This document shows, one piece after another, positions 7,397-18,600 of a stretch of DNA of 44,109 nucleotides. The stretch is from Candidatus Berkelbacteria bacterium. Lineage in GTDB: Bacteria > Patescibacteriota > UBA1384 > 2-12-FULL-50-11. The position numbers and the translations under genes were made by a program. Under the pieces are notes generated by a model that saw only the letters and a list, made by a program, of their open reading frames with translations, was not told where the DNA came from and searched no databases. The stretch is taken from contig JANLIQ010000076.1 of assembly GCA_024654065.1 (NCBI GenBank), forward strand, positions 1 through 44,109, given 5' to 3'. Each line of letters starts with the position of its first letter. Positions within the stretch are counted from its first letter, which is position 1.

Positions 7397-7869
7397 TAGT
7401 ACCTGGCAAAGTGAGCAAAAGCCCGGTTGGCTTCGGCCATCTTATGTAAATCTTCTCGCTTCTTCATAACCGCACCGGTATCTTCAAGGATATTCTTCAT
7501 TTCGGCATACATTGCATCAGCCATTGGTTTGCCTTTAACGCCACGGCAAGCAGCAATCAACCAACGCATAACCAAAATGACCTTACGGGCAGGTCGAACT
7601 TCCATCGGTACTTGATAGTTAGCGCCACCAACACGACGAGATTTAACTTCAAGAATCGGTGAAGCTTTTTCAATAATTAGTTTCAGAGTGGCTGGAACTT
7701 CCATTTTTTGTTCGGCGGCTAGACGCTCGATAGCTGAATAGACAATTGTAGTAGCAGTTTCTTTTTTACCACCGATCATCACTTTGTTTATAAGTTTCGT
7801 TAACTGCGGATCCTGGTATTTAGGGTCTAAATTTATCGGAGGTCTTTTTATTGTTACTTTTCCACGCAT
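7396..7869 (-). CDS. rpsG: 30S ribosomal protein S7
   Basis: 157 residues from ATG 7867-7869, the usual S7 length. The frame extends 22 codons further to 7935, but that would overlap rpsL by 65 nt and adds residues foreign to S7; the chosen start begins MRGKVTIKRPP, 1 nt after the rpsL stop. Recognisable segments are LINKVMIGGKKETA, RRVGGANYQVPMEVRP, WLIAACR, and the C-terminal KMAEANRAFAHFARY. S7 nucleates assembly of the 30S head and contacts the 3' major domain of 16S rRNA. It overlaps the next gene as TAATG. Confidence 0.96.
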   Translation of the reverse strand: MRGKVTIKRPPINLDPKYQDPQLTKLINKVMIGGKKETATTIVYSAIERLAAEQKMEVPATLKLIIEKASPILEVKSRRVGGANYQVPMEVRPARKVILVMRWLIAACRGVKGKPMADAMYAEMKNILEDTGAVMKKREDLHKMAEANRAFAHFARY

Positions 7870-7870
7870 T

Positions 7871-8287
7871 TTATTTTGGCTTTTTAGCGCCGTATTTACT
7901 TCGGCCTTGGTTTCGATTTTCAACTGCTTCGGCATTCAACACGCCTCGAACAATGTGGTACTTGACACCTGGCAAGTCTTTAACGCGACCGCCCCGGATT
8001 AAGACCAGAGCGTGTTCCTGCAGATTGTGCTTAATGCCTGGAATGTAGGCCGTTACTTCTTGACCGCTAGTTAGACGAACACGAGCAATCTTTCGTAGAG
8101 CCGAGTTTGGCTTTTTTGGAGTTGTGGTTGTAACTTTAACGCAAACACCACGCATAAACGGCCGACCAGCTGGATAATCCACTGGACGGTTTTTGAGTGA
8201 ATTGAAACCACGATGCAACGCCGGGGATTTAGATTTCTCCTTTGTTTTCTTGCGACCGTATTTTACTAGCTGGTTTATGGTTGGCAT
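7871..8287 (-). CDS. rpsL: 30S ribosomal protein S12
   Basis: 138 residues, complete S12, which lies at the decoding centre. The signature [20 protein letters not shown] and [17 protein letters not shown] are intact. The two Lys positions whose mutation usually gives streptomycin resistance (in PKKPNSA and in GRVKDLPG) are wild type here. It starts 31 nt after rpoC and is followed by rpsG. Compared with Escherichia coli S12 it carries a short extension at both ends. Confidence 0.98.
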   Translation of the reverse strand: MPTINQLVKYGRKKTKEKSKSPALHRGFNSLKNRPVDYPAGRPFMRGVCVKVTTTTPKKPNSALRKIARVRLTSGQEVTAYIPGIKHNLQEHALVLIRGGRVKDLPGVKYHIVRGVLNAEAVENRNQGRSKYGAKKPK

Positions 8288-8318
8288 TTGACTATTATAC
8301 CTTGGGGTTTCATTTGGC

Positions 8319-11300
8319 TCAACCCTTATTCCCTGGTGCTACTTTAGACTTTTCGGCAGCCAAACCAACGGTAACTTCTGTTGGGTCAATTTTGACATCC
8401 ACCCCGTAGCCCGTACCTGCCGGGATAAGCTTACCGATAATAACGTTTTCCTTAAGGCCACGGAGGGGGGCAACCTGACCCTTCATTGCGGCTTTAATCA
8501 AGACGCTCGTTGTCTCCTGGAAGGAAGCAGCAGAGAGGAAGGATTTAGTGTTTAGAGAGGCTCGAGTAATACCAAGAACGATTTGTTCGTAGTCAATTGG
8601 AACAGCTTTCTCTTTTTTAAGTCGGAGGTTGATGTTGTCAGACTCCAACTTGTCTATAACCTGGCCGGTTAAGAAGGTTGAATCACCGCCCTGCAGTACA
8701 CGAACTTTGGCAAACATTGCACGAGCAATAATCTCGATGTGCTTTTCATTAACCGCAGCACCGTGAGAAGCGTAGATGTTCTGAACTTCTTTAATAATGT
8801 AGGCCTGGGTTGCTTCTAGACCACGTAGATCAAGAGATTGACCTAGATCAATATGGCCATCTGTTAATTTAGCGCCCTTTTCAACCATATCACCGTTCTT
8901 GATAGAGACGTTTATATCTGGGGAAACAGTGTAGCTTACAGTCACAGGCTCAAGCGAGGTAACGGTAATAGTCTTGCCTTTGATGTTGACACGCCCACCA
9001 ATATTAGAACGGATCGCCTTTTTATCTATTGCCGTTGCAACGGCTTGCTTTGCCTTAACAACATCGCCGTTTTTAACTGATAGTTGGTAGTCCTCGATGA
9101 GCACGAATGACTCTTTTGGAATGTCATCGGAAATTATTTCAATAAGCTGTTTATCTTTGTGTTCACTAAGAAGAGCCTTTCCAGAAATCTCGGCTAGAAT
9201 TGCTGGATTGTGAGGCGGACGAGCTTCAAAGATTTCTTCAACTCGTGGCAAACCAGAAGTAATATCTCCGACAGAAACACCGCCCATGTGGAAGGTTTTC
9301 ATTGTTAGCTGAGTTCCAGGTTCACCAATCGCCTGAGCGGCCATGATACCAACAGCGGTACCTACTTTAACAATTTCGCCACTTGCAAGATCGCGTCCAT
9401 AACATTTCTGACAGATCCCCCAAGGTGCACGGCAGTAGAGAGCAGAACGAACCAAAAGTTCGGTTTTTCCAACTTCATTAAGACCAGCTACGATCTCTTC
9501 AGTAATTTCCTGCCCAGCCTTAAGGATAACTTTTCCATCTTTGCTCTTAACTGTCTCCATGCTTACGCGGCCAAGCAGTCTCTCCAAGAATGACTCACCG
9601 TACTCCTGTGATTCAGATTCACGAACAATATTACCGCGCTCAGATTTACAGTCTTCGATAGTAATTACTAAGTCCTGCGCAACATCAACCAGACGTCGGG
9701 TTAAGTAGCCGGCATCGGCAGTTTTAAGAGAAGTGTCAGACTTTCCTTTTCGAGAACCGTGAGTTGAGATGAAATACTCAAGTACTGAGAGTCCCTCTTT
9801 GTAGTTAGATATAATAGGGACTTCAATGATTCCACCGGCCGGGTTAACCACCAATCCCTTCATTCCAGAAAGCTGTGTCATCTGGTTACTTGAACCTCGG
9901 GCACCTGATGACACCATAGTGAAGATTGAACGAGACTTCGGAAGGTCGTTCATAACCTCTTTCTGAATGCGGTTACGGATCTCAGTCCATTTCTCAATAG
10001 TTAGTTTACGTCGCTCATCGTCGGTAATTAAACCACGTCGGTAACGCTTCATAATCTCATCAACAGCTTCTTCGCCTTCGGCAATAAGTTTGCCTTTCTG
10101 TTCTGGAACGTGAACGTCTGAGATAGACATTGTCATTCCGGATTTCTCAGCGAACTTAAATCCGAGCTGCATTAGATCGTCAGCAACACGGGCAGTTTCA
10201 GCCTGACCGTATATTTTGTAGATGTGACGAATAACTACCTTAAGGCGTTTTGTATCTAATGGCTCGTTGATGAAAACATATCCCTCTGGGAGCACAGCAT
10301 TTAATAGTGCTCTACCGACAGTGGTGTCAATTCGCTTTCCATCACTCATGCGAAGTTGAATTTTTGCCTGAGGGTGAATATTGCCACGTTGGTAAGCAAG
10401 ATCTACCTCTTGTGTTGAAGCGAATGCTCGGCCTTCGCCCTCGACTCCTGCCTGTTCGTTAGTTAAGTAGAAGATACCAAATACGATATCTAGTCGTGGT
10501 GTTACCAATGGCTCACCAGAGGCTGGTTTTAGAAGGTTGTGGCTTGAAAGCATCAAATCGCCTGCCTCTTGTCTGGCTTGGGTGGATAACGGAACGTGAA
10601 CAGCCATCTGGTCACCATCAAAGTCGGCGTTGTAAGCAGCACAAACCAACGGATGTAGCTGTATGGCTTTACCTTCAATTAAAAGTGGGCTGAAAGCCTG
10701 GATACCAAGACGGTGAAGCGTTGGAGCACGATTAAGAAGAACGTGAGCTCCTTTAGTTACGGATTCCAAAATTTCCCAAACTTCAGGAGTACCACGATCA
10801 ATCAAACGAGAAGCGTTTTTAACATTGTGAACGTAGCCTTCGCTAATGAGTTTTGAGATTACAAATGGCTTAAATAGCTCTAATGCCATGACTTTCGGTA
10901 GTCCACATTGATCAAGTTTAAGTCGTGGACCAACAACAATAACGGACCGGCCTGAGTAATCTACTCGTTTACCAAGTAAGTTCTGGCGAAAACGACCCTG
11001 TTTACCGCGGAGCATGTCCGACAATGAACGAGGTTGGCGTCCACCAGCTGTAGTCTGACCCTTGCGAGCAGAGTTATCTATCAAAGCATCAACTGCTTCC
11101 TGAAGCATTCTCTTTTCGTTACGAACAATAACGTCAGGTGCACCCTGGTTCATCAGTCTCTTAAGACGATTGTTTCGGTTTAAAACACGGCGGTAAAGAT
11201 CATTCAAGTCACTGGAAGCGAAACGACCACCATCAAGCTGAACCATCGGTCGCAAATCCGGTGGTAGAACAGGCAATTTACCGATTATTAACCAGTCTGC

Positions 11301-12131
11301 ACGGATACCTGCAAGCTTCATGTCAGTTAAGACACGGAGACGCTTCATCAAACGACGGTAAGTGTTGCTTTGAACATTGCTGGCGTGTGCCTTAATTGCA
11401 GAAATCTCAGCGTCAAGGTCAATCTTTTTCAATAGTTCGAGAATTGCTTCTGCGCCAATAGCGACTTTAATAATATTGCCAAACCTTAATGAAATCTCAT
11501 GGAATTTGGCTTCTGGTAGAATCTGACGAGGCAGTAAGGACTGAAGGTCAGATTTAGTTTGTTTATAGTTTAATTCTAGCTGCTCAAGACGCTCCACGGA
11601 ATCTTTAAGCATTTCTTTTGCGCTCTTATATTCACTCTCTAGCTGAGAAAGCGCTTCAGCTTTAAGCTGTTCGTCAACACCAGTTACCACAAAGCTTGCA
11701 AAGTAGATTACTTTTTCAAGATCACTCACAGAGATGTCAAGAATTGTGCTTAAGATATATGGCACACCACGAACGTACCAGATATGGGCTACGGGTACCG
11801 CTAGATCAATATGACCCATCCGCTCACGTCGAACGGAGCTACGAGTTACTTCAACACCACATTTATCACAGATAACACCTTTGTAACGAATCCGCTTGTA
11901 CTTACCGCAGTAACACTCCCAGTCTTTAGTAGGACCAAAAATCCGCTCATCGAAGAGACCATCACGCTCTGGTTTCTGTGTTCGGTAGTTAATGGTTTCA
12001 GGCTTCATAACCTCGCCGTAAGACCATTTTTCAATATCTTCAGGCGAAGCAACACGAAGACGGAGTCCTTCAAAATTAAGAAGGCTAAATTCGGCTTTCT
12101 CTGGCTTGGTATTTAGTTTTAGTTCGGCCAT
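8319..12131 (-). CDS. rpoC: RNA polymerase subunit beta prime
   Basis: 1270 residues. The N-terminal zinc site has Cys73, Cys75, Cys88 and Cys91 (ECYCGKYKR...CDKCG). The catalytic magnesium loop is [16 protein letters not shown] near residue 500. A second Cys set occurs later ([25 protein letters not shown]). Bridge-helix and trigger-loop segments follow, with [16 protein letters not shown] marking the trigger-loop region. It is shorter than E. coli RpoC (about 1400 residues), mainly because large lineage inserts are absent. Its ATG overlaps the rpoB stop as TAATG, so the two large subunits are made together. Confidence 0.99.
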   Translation of the reverse strand: MAELKLNTKPEKAEFSLLNFEGLRLRVASPEDIEKWSYGEVMKPETINYRTQKPERDGLFDERIFGPTKDWECYCGKYKRIRYKGVICDKCGVEVTRSSVRRERMGHIDLAVPVAHIWYVRGVPYILSTILDISVSDLEKVIYFASFVVTGVDEQLKAEALSQLESEYKSAKEMLKDSVERLEQLELNYKQTKSDLQSLLPRQILPEAKFHEISLRFGNIIKVAIGAEAILELLKKIDLDAEISAIKAHASNVQSNTYRRLMKRLRVLTDMKLAGIRADWLIIGKLPVLPPDLRPMVQLDGGRFASSDLNDLYRRVLNRNNRLKRLMNQGAPDVIVRNEKRMLQEAVDALIDNSARKGQTTAGGRQPRSLSDMLRGKQGRFRQNLLGKRVDYSGRSVIVVGPRLKLDQCGLPKVMALELFKPFVISKLISEGYVHNVKNASRLIDRGTPEVWEILESVTKGAHVLLNRAPTLHRLGIQAFSPLLIEGKAIQLHPLVCAAYNADFDGDQMAVHVPLSTQARQEAGDLMLSSHNLLKPASGEPLVTPRLDIVFGIFYLTNEQAGVEGEGRAFASTQEVDLAYQRGNIHPQAKIQLRMSDGKRIDTTVGRALLNAVLPEGYVFINEPLDTKRLKVVIRHIYKIYGQAETARVADDLMQLGFKFAEKSGMTMSISDVHVPEQKGKLIAEGEEAVDEIMKRYRRGLITDDERRKLTIEKWTEIRNRIQKEVMNDLPKSRSIFTMVSSGARGSSNQMTQLSGMKGLVVNPAGGIIEVPIISNYKEGLSVLEYFISTHGSRKGKSDTSLKTADAGYLTRRLVDVAQDLVITIEDCKSERGNIVRESESQEYGESFLERLLGRVSMETVKSKDGKVILKAGQEITEEIVAGLNEVGKTELLVRSALYCRAPWGICQKCYGRDLASGEIVKVGTAVGIMAAQAIGEPGTQLTMKTFHMGGVSVGDITSGLPRVEEIFEARPPHNPAILAEISGKALLSEHKDKQLIEIISDDIPKESFVLIEDYQLSVKNGDVVKAKQAVATAIDKKAIRSNIGGRVNIKGKTITVTSLEPVTVSYTVSPDINVSIKNGDMVEKGAKLTDGHIDLGQSLDLRGLEATQAYIIKEVQNIYASHGAAVNEKHIEIIARAMFAKVRVLQGGDSTFLTGQVIDKLESDNINLRLKKEKAVPIDYEQIVLGITRASLNTKSFLSAASFQETTSVLIKAAMKGQVAPLRGLKENVIIGKLIPAGTGYGVDVKIDPTEVTVGLAAEKSKVAPGNKG

Positions 12132-15100
12132 TATTTTGTCTCCTTACTCGCTTCTTTAATTTCTTCTGGTTCTTCGGCTAGTTCTGCTTCGTCCATCTGG
12201 GGTTCTTTTAATTCTTCTGAAGCTAGGTCAAGAGATTCCGCTTCTTCGTCTACTTTCATACCCGAAGCAAAGACTTCAGCCTGCATTAAGGCTCGCTGGC
12301 TTTCCAGCTCCTGCAACCGCTCTTCGTTTTCGATTACTTCAACGTTCAAGCTCAGCCCCTGTAATTCGCGCACCAAGACGGCAAACGACGCTGGAACCTG
12401 TGGTTTCTGGATCTCTTCACCACGGATAATTGCTTCGTAAGCCTTCGCTCGCCCGATAACATCATCAGATTTGATTGTTAGCATTTCCTGTAAGGAATGG
12501 GCTGCCCCGTAAGCTTCAAGGGCCCAAACTTCCATTTCACCGAAACGCTGTCCGCCAAACTGGGCCTTACCACCGAGAGGTTGTTGAGTAACCATTGAGT
12601 AAGGTCCGGTTGAGCGAGCATGCATCTTGTCATCAACAAGGTGAATTAATTTAAGCATGTACTTAATACCGACCGTTGTCTGTTCGTCGTAACCGATACC
12701 TGCTCGTCCGTCACGGAGCTGGATCTTACCGGTCTCAGGCAATCCAGCCTTTTTAAGCTCGGTTACTATATCTTCTACCGGAACACCGAAGAAGGCAGGT
12801 GTTGCAACTTTGTAGCCCAGTATTTTAGCGGCCCAACCTAAGTGAGTTTCTAGAATCTGACCTAAATTCATACGTGAGATAACGCCAAGTGGGTTAAGGA
12901 TGATATCAACAGGTGTACCGTCAGGTAGAAATGGCATATCTGCCTCTGGGAGAACGACTGAAATAACACCTTTGTTGCCGTGTCGTCCTGCCATCTTATC
13001 CCCTACCGTAACTTTACGTAACTGTGCGATCGAAACTTCAATTTGCTGGTAAACACCAGCTGGTAATTCGTCGCCTTTATCTTTTGAGAAGATCTTTACC
13101 TCAACAATCTTGCCGCGTTCACCGTGCGGTAGACGGAGTGAAGTATCTTTTACGTCTTTAGCTTTTTCACCAAAGATTGCTCGTAGCAGTTTCTCTTCCG
13201 CGGTAAGTTCGGTCTCACCCTTAGGTGTAATTTTTCCAACGAGAATATCACCAGATGAACACTCTGCTCCAATACGAACAATTCCTTGTTCGTCGAGATT
13301 TGCTAGAGCTTCATCACCAACATTTGGAATGTCTCGAGTGATTAACTCTGGACCAAGTTTAGTGTCACGAACTTCTGTTGAATATTTCTCAATGTGAATA
13401 GAAGTAAAACGATCATTTCGAACTAAGCGCTCCGAAACGATAATAGCATCCTCGTAGTTGTAACCGCCCCAGCTTAGATATGCGACAGTTACGTTTTGAC
13501 CAATTGCAAGCTCTCCTTGATCTGAAGCCGAAGAGTCGACAATCACCTGGCCTTTAGTAACCTTATCGCCAATCTTTACTGTTGAGCGCTGGTTAATACA
13601 GGTGCTTTGGTTTGAACGAACAAACTTAGATAGAAGGTAAGTTTTTTCCTTAGAACCGGTTTTAATTCGGATCTGCTCACCGTCAGCGTATGTAACTACA
13701 CCGTCATCTTCCGAAACAACTAATTGTCCAGAATCTTTCACAGCACCTTCTAGTCCGGTACCAATAATTGGTGCCTGCGGTCGTACCAGGGGGACTGCTT
13801 GTCGTTGCATGTTTGAACCCATCGATGCACGAGTAGCATCGTTATGTTCAACGAACGGAATTAAAGCAGAGGAGATAGATACAGTCTGTTGAGGAGATAC
13901 GTCGATATAGTCAACTTTGGTTGGGCTTTCAATTAATGGATCACCGTGGCGACGAGCAATAACCTTAGAGCCAACAATGTAGCCGTCTTTATCTAGTTTA
14001 GTTGAGAACGGTGCTAAGGTGTATTTCTCTTCTTCGAAAGCATCTAGATATTCAACCTTACTAGTAACACGAGCTTTCGAGCCTTTTATTTCAATCTTAC
14101 GAAACGGGGTTTCGATGAAGCCATATTCGTTAACACGAGCGTTAGATGCCAGGTAGCCTACCAAGCCAATATTTTGACCTTCTGGAGTTGTGATCGGACA
14201 AACACGACCGTAGTGAGAACGGTGAACGTCACGAACGTCAAAGCCGGCATGTTCTCGAGACAATCCCCCAGGGCCGGTAGCAGATAGAGTTCTTTTATGC
14301 TCCAACTCTGCCAAAGGGTTGGTTTGGTTCATAAACTGGCTCATCTGACTGGATGCGAAGAACTCCTGTAGAATAGCGGCGACTGGACGTGAGTTTATAA
14401 GAGCAATTGGGTTAACCTCATCTGGCTCAGCAATCTGACTCATACGGTCTTTGATAATACGTTCTACACGAAGCAGACCAACACGAATGCGGTTCTGAAC
14501 TAACTCACCGACAGCGCGAACTCGTCGATTCTTTAAATGATCCACGTCATCAGGCAGACTTCCTGGAGTATTGTTTAGACGAATTATCTCTTTGATAGTT
14601 TCAACAACGTCCTCAAGACGTAACACACGATTCTTATCTGTGTTTGGAACGTTCATCTCTAAACGTTGATTGATCTTGTAGCGACCAACACGACCTAGGT
14701 CGTATCGTTTTGCATTGAAAAAGATTGTATCTATATAGCTTTTGGCAGTCTCTGGAGTTACTAAGTCACCGGGACGAATTCGCTTGTAAACCTCAACTAA
14801 CGCCTCTTCGTAAGTAGCAGCAGGGTCACGAGCTAAAGTTGACTCTATATACTGAGCATCTTTATTGGTATCTACGTCCTTAAACAAGGTGGTGATCTGT
14901 TTGTCGTCTAGTTTTGCCAGTGCTCGCAAGAAAGTGGTAATGGGGATGCGTCGTTTTCGATCAACCTTAACCGAAATGACATTGCGAGAGTTCGTTTCAA
15001 ACTCTAGCCATGCGCCACGATTAGGGATGACTTTAGCCCCAAAGAGATTTCTGCCACCAATGGTTTCACTAGTAAACAACACGCCAAATGAACGAACAAT

Positions 15101-15469
15101 CTGGGAAACAACAACCCGTTCGACACCGTTAATAATGAAGGTGCCACGATCAGTCATTAATGGGAAATCACCTAAAAAGACCTCTCCCGTTTTAGTCTTG
15201 TTGGTTAGTTTATTCGTTAGTTTAATTTGGCACCGAAGAGGAGCCTTATAAGAGAGATTCTTGTCTTTAGAAGTCTTCTCGTCGTATTTAGCCGGATCTA
15301 GTGAGTATTTGCCAAATTCTAAGGAAAAGAGCTTACCGGTGAAATCTTCAACTGGTGAGATTTCATTCAAGAGTTCACCAATGCCCTCATCAAAAAGCCA
15401 GCCGTAACTTTTCAGCTGCACTTCAATTAAATTAGAGAGTCCCTCCTGAGCTTCCAATGGGCGAAACAA
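12131..15469 (-). CDS. rpoB: RNA polymerase subunit beta
   Basis: 1112 residues with the complete beta core, including the rifampicin-pocket segment (residues 372-402), GRVCPITTPEGQNIGL, GDKMAGRHGNKGVIS and the C-terminal clamp segment GGQRFGEMEVWALEAYGA. An acidic tail of about 50 residues rich in Glu/Ala ends the protein. The frame begins at TTG 15467-15469; AGGAGG lies 13 nt upstream, so an upstream non-ATG start such as CTG at 15478 is possible. Several rifampicin-contact positions are altered (see findings). It leads the rpoB-rpoC-rpsL-rpsG-fusA unit from a promoter at 15588-15615; no rplJ-rplL precedes it. Confidence 0.98.
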   Translation of the reverse strand: MFRPLEAQEGLSNLIEVQLKSYGWLFDEGIGELLNEISPVEDFTGKLFSLEFGKYSLDPAKYDEKTSKDKNLSYKAPLRCQIKLTNKLTNKTKTGEVFLGDFPLMTDRGTFIINGVERVVVSQIVRSFGVLFTSETIGGRNLFGAKVIPNRGAWLEFETNSRNVISVKVDRKRRIPITTFLRALAKLDDKQITTLFKDVDTNKDAQYIESTLARDPAATYEEALVEVYKRIRPGDLVTPETAKSYIDTIFFNAKRYDLGRVGRYKINQRLEMNVPNTDKNRVLRLEDVVETIKEIIRLNNTPGSLPDDVDHLKNRRVRAVGELVQNRIRVGLLRVERIIKDRMSQIAEPDEVNPIALINSRPVAAILQEFFASSQMSQFMNQTNPLAELEHKRTLSATGPGGLSREHAGFDVRDVHRSHYGRVCPITTPEGQNIGLVGYLASNARVNEYGFIETPFRKIEIKGSKARVTSKVEYLDAFEEEKYTLAPFSTKLDKDGYIVGSKVIARRHGDPLIESPTKVDYIDVSPQQTVSISSALIPFVEHNDATRASMGSNMQRQAVPLVRPQAPIIGTGLEGAVKDSGQLVVSEDDGVVTYADGEQIRIKTGSKEKTYLLSKFVRSNQSTCINQRSTVKIGDKVTKGQVIVDSSASDQGELAIGQNVTVAYLSWGGYNYEDAIIVSERLVRNDRFTSIHIEKYSTEVRDTKLGPELITRDIPNVGDEALANLDEQGIVRIGAECSSGDILVGKITPKGETELTAEEKLLRAIFGEKAKDVKDTSLRLPHGERGKIVEVKIFSKDKGDELPAGVYQQIEVSIAQLRKVTVGDKMAGRHGNKGVISVVLPEADMPFLPDGTPVDIILNPLGVISRMNLGQILETHLGWAAKILGYKVATPAFFGVPVEDIVTELKKAGLPETGKIQLRDGRAGIGYDEQTTVGIKYMLKLIHLVDDKMHARSTGPYSMVTQQPLGGKAQFGGQRFGEMEVWALEAYGAAHSLQEMLTIKSDDVIGRAKAYEAIIRGEEIQKPQVPASFAVLVRELQGLSLNVEVIENEERLQELESQRALMQAEVFASGMKVDEEAESLDLASEELKEPQMDEAELAEEPEEIKEASKETK

Positions 15470-15500
15470 CTTGCGCAGTATTCCTCCTAGCTAGTTAAAC

Positions 15501-15523
15501 AAAAAGCCACTCCGTTATGGAGC
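15501..15523 (-). promoter_or_regulatory. Weak hairpin plus T-run in the rpoB leader
   Basis: On the minus strand GCTCC-ATAAC-GGAGT (15509-15523) is followed closely by GGCTTTTTG. It sits about 60 nt after the predicted start of the rpoB transcript and could act as a partial attenuator. The stem is only five pairs. Confidence 0.3.
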
Positions 15524-15587
15524 AAAACACCCTCGACGCTATGTCGTTTGTTTATTTCTCCTATTTCCCCAACCTGTTCCGAAACTA

Positions 15588-15615
15588 ATAATAACTGAAT
15601 CGAACCGTTTGTCAA
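15588..15615 (-). promoter_or_regulatory. Promoter of the rpoB operon
   Basis: Minus strand TTGACA (15610-15615), 16-nt spacer, TATTAT (15588-15593). Predicted start near 15581 gives a leader of about 110 nt with AGGAGG near its end. Confidence 0.8.
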
Positions 15616-15654
15616 TAGGCAATTTCTGACAGCTAAGTTTGAAGAACCCTACGA

Positions 15655-18600
15655 CTAACTCAGCACCTCAAGCAGGTTATTATAGCCAGCGTTTTTAGCA
15701 AAGTTGTTCAGACTATAAAGGTTTTTTAATAATAACGTGATCCGTAGAGGTACTTTTAAGCCGACTTCTTTAATCTTCGTAACCAGATCAAATATTCCCT
15801 CTGGATTCTCAGCAATAGATACCGAGTTAACACCGTTTGATAATAAAGCCATAAGCTCTTCTTTGGAAAAAGTTGTATCATGATTCTCTGGCTGTCGAAG
15901 GAGATATTCGGCTAAAGCTCCCCTGACATTATCACCTGTTAAGCTCCCGAACAGTTGACGGTCATCATCTGATAGCTCTAAATAAAAATTTCGATCCAAG
16001 ATAGCCACCTTCTTATCTTCGGTTATTCTGAAGTTACCCGGGTGAACGTCGGAGTGTACGACACCGCTGACTATTTGATAGAGATAGTTGGAGGTAACTA
16101 GTCGAACGACTTCTTTCATGTCCTGTTCGGACAGTATTCCTTCTTGGTAATTTGTTGAATCGCCAACGCGAAACTGCGTCAGATTCTTTCCTTCTATAAA
16201 CTCCTCGACCTTGACGTACTTACCGCTATTCTCATCCAAACGAGGTACTTGAATCTGATAATCGCTTCCCTCAACCTTAAACCCGTTCCAATTTGCGTTG
16301 AATTGCCTTTCATTCTCGATAAAGCGCTCGTCATTAATATCCGACAAAAGCCATTCCTCGAGATCGGCAAGTAGATGTTCTTTAACCATCTTGTAATGAA
16401 GGTTGTCTGGAGACTTTTTTATAAGACGATCGGCAGTACGATGGGCAAGGTTCATTGACTCTCGAATTCGCTGTTCGGCATTCGGATTAAGAACTTTTAC
16501 TACCGTAGGGGTCTCGACGGACGGATTGTCATGGCGATAGACTGTTAAAAGCGAGCCGCCGCCGACTCGCGCCGAAAGCATACTGTCTTCCTGGAGTAGG
16601 TCCGGTCTTTCGCGTTGAATTGTACGGAAAGCTGATAATTTTGATTGGCCTTTAATTGAGTCGTACACGGCGGAGAATTTCTGCTCCACGGCCGGATCAA
16701 TATGGACATATTGTCCGAGTAGTTGCAAGAAGCGAACGCCGGGAGCGCCAAGCGTCGTAGCGACTTCGATCATTGCCTCGGACTCCTCCATCTTTTCAAA
16801 AATAACCCCCTCACGATAAGCCTCGGGCAGAGACCGTAGCACTTCCTGCTCCCCGAAGTTAATCGGTCGCTCCGAGTTCTCGGTGCCGATTTTTCCGTGG
16901 AATGACCAACGGTATGTTTTTTCTACAGCAGCGTCACCAAGTGTTTCATAGCCTGGAACCTCTACGGGCAGTTCTCGATCCAGTTCGTCTTCGAATCCAG
17001 AACCCTCCTGCTTGTACTCGTCGCGGATCGTCTCTTTGATAATCGAGCGGTAATCGGCTGACTCGGTCGGACGTTGAAGAATTGCGCGAGCCAGTAGAGG
17101 GCTTAGAAGAAAGTAGAGTTCGTCTTTATTGGCTGCACCCGCTAGTGACTCCATAATCTCATCCACCATTTGCACGCGTTCAGGCTTCAGTTTGACGTGA
17201 TTGTCGAATAAGCGATGAGCAACCTCCATAGTATTGTGTCGGGTATTTAGAACACCATCCTCGGGTTTGGTTAAAAGCTTTCGAACAATGCCGTGCCGTT
17301 CGACGATGTTGCTTCGATACAAACGCTCAAGCAGGTCGTCTATACGGACATATAATTGTCCTCTGTATGAATCGACATCCTGACGCAGAGCCGGTTTGTC
17401 TTCTATCCAACTATTAATTTTTTCAGGCGAGTCAAAATAGGTAAGCGTAGACGGATCAAGTCGTCCGGCGACATCTGATTCTTTCGTAATTACACCCCAC
17501 CAGTGTTCAATTAAAATACGGGCAAAACCCTGTTCATCCTCCCGAGTTTCGGTAAGCGCCAGAAGCGAGCCACTTGGATCTTTCAGTATCTTTTCCAGCA
17601 CCGCGTCTGCTCCGGTGAGCGTGCCGATTTCCTTCGAAGATTCTTGGTATGAATCCAGAATATATTTTTGAACTTCGATCATCTGCGCAGGAGTTTGAGC
17701 CAGATTCTCTGTCAGGTGGTCGATAAGTTCCGGCGAGTCTCCGACGCCGATCTTTTTATCCACAAAAAGAAGAGTCTTCAGCTCGCCATAAGTAACACCA
17801 TGAGCCAGCTCATTCGCGGCGAAAGCTTTAACCCGCCGTCGGATATCCGAGTCGATGAATAAGTCTGCCAGCAACATCTTTCTTTCGGGTAATAGGTTCG
17901 GGTTCCATAATTTTTGAATAACTTCCTGAATCGTTTCTAATAGTTTCTCGACATCATAAATGTCGGAATTAAGCCGCGGCCATGAGAATCTGGTGAATTG
18001 ATACCAGCGTTCCAATCCGCTCCACGCTTTTTCATTTTCGAGCTTGATTGCTTTTTCCATGAGGTTGGTGAAAAGATTAGGCCATTCATACAAACCCTTC
18101 ATCCATTGGCCACTGCCTTCAAAATAAGAGTCGCTCAAGCTCTTAAACAGCTCCAGGAGCGCCGCCTCCTTTTCTGAATCATCTTGCGAGTAAATACTGT
18201 CAAAAGCGCGGATGGTAGAGTTACAGATATCGCTCCAAAGTGAACTGTTAATATCGTAATGTCCCGCATCTAGCATTAATTCCTTATAAAGATTCAAAAC
18301 TCGCGCCTGCGACTCGGGCTGATTATTATCGATCTTCAGTCGATCATCTTCTTCTAGTGCAAGTAGAATGTTCAGGTAGGTAGAACTAGCATCCATCGGC
18401 GCCATTGAAGAGCAATTCTCTCGTAAGATAGTCGGGAATCTCTCCATATTAGTCGCGATATAGCTGATAATTTTTTCGTCCGCATCTCCGGACACTTCGT
18501 TGCTTCCACCGGTTGTTTTGTTGAACTGTTTCAGTAGCTGCGAGAACTCATCGGACTCTACTCTCTCTTTTGAAACGATCGAATCTAACACCCGGCGTAC

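Noticed and set aside
7396-7935. Longer S7 start at 7935
   Set aside because: It would overlap rpsL by 65 nt and adds 22 residues not found in S7.
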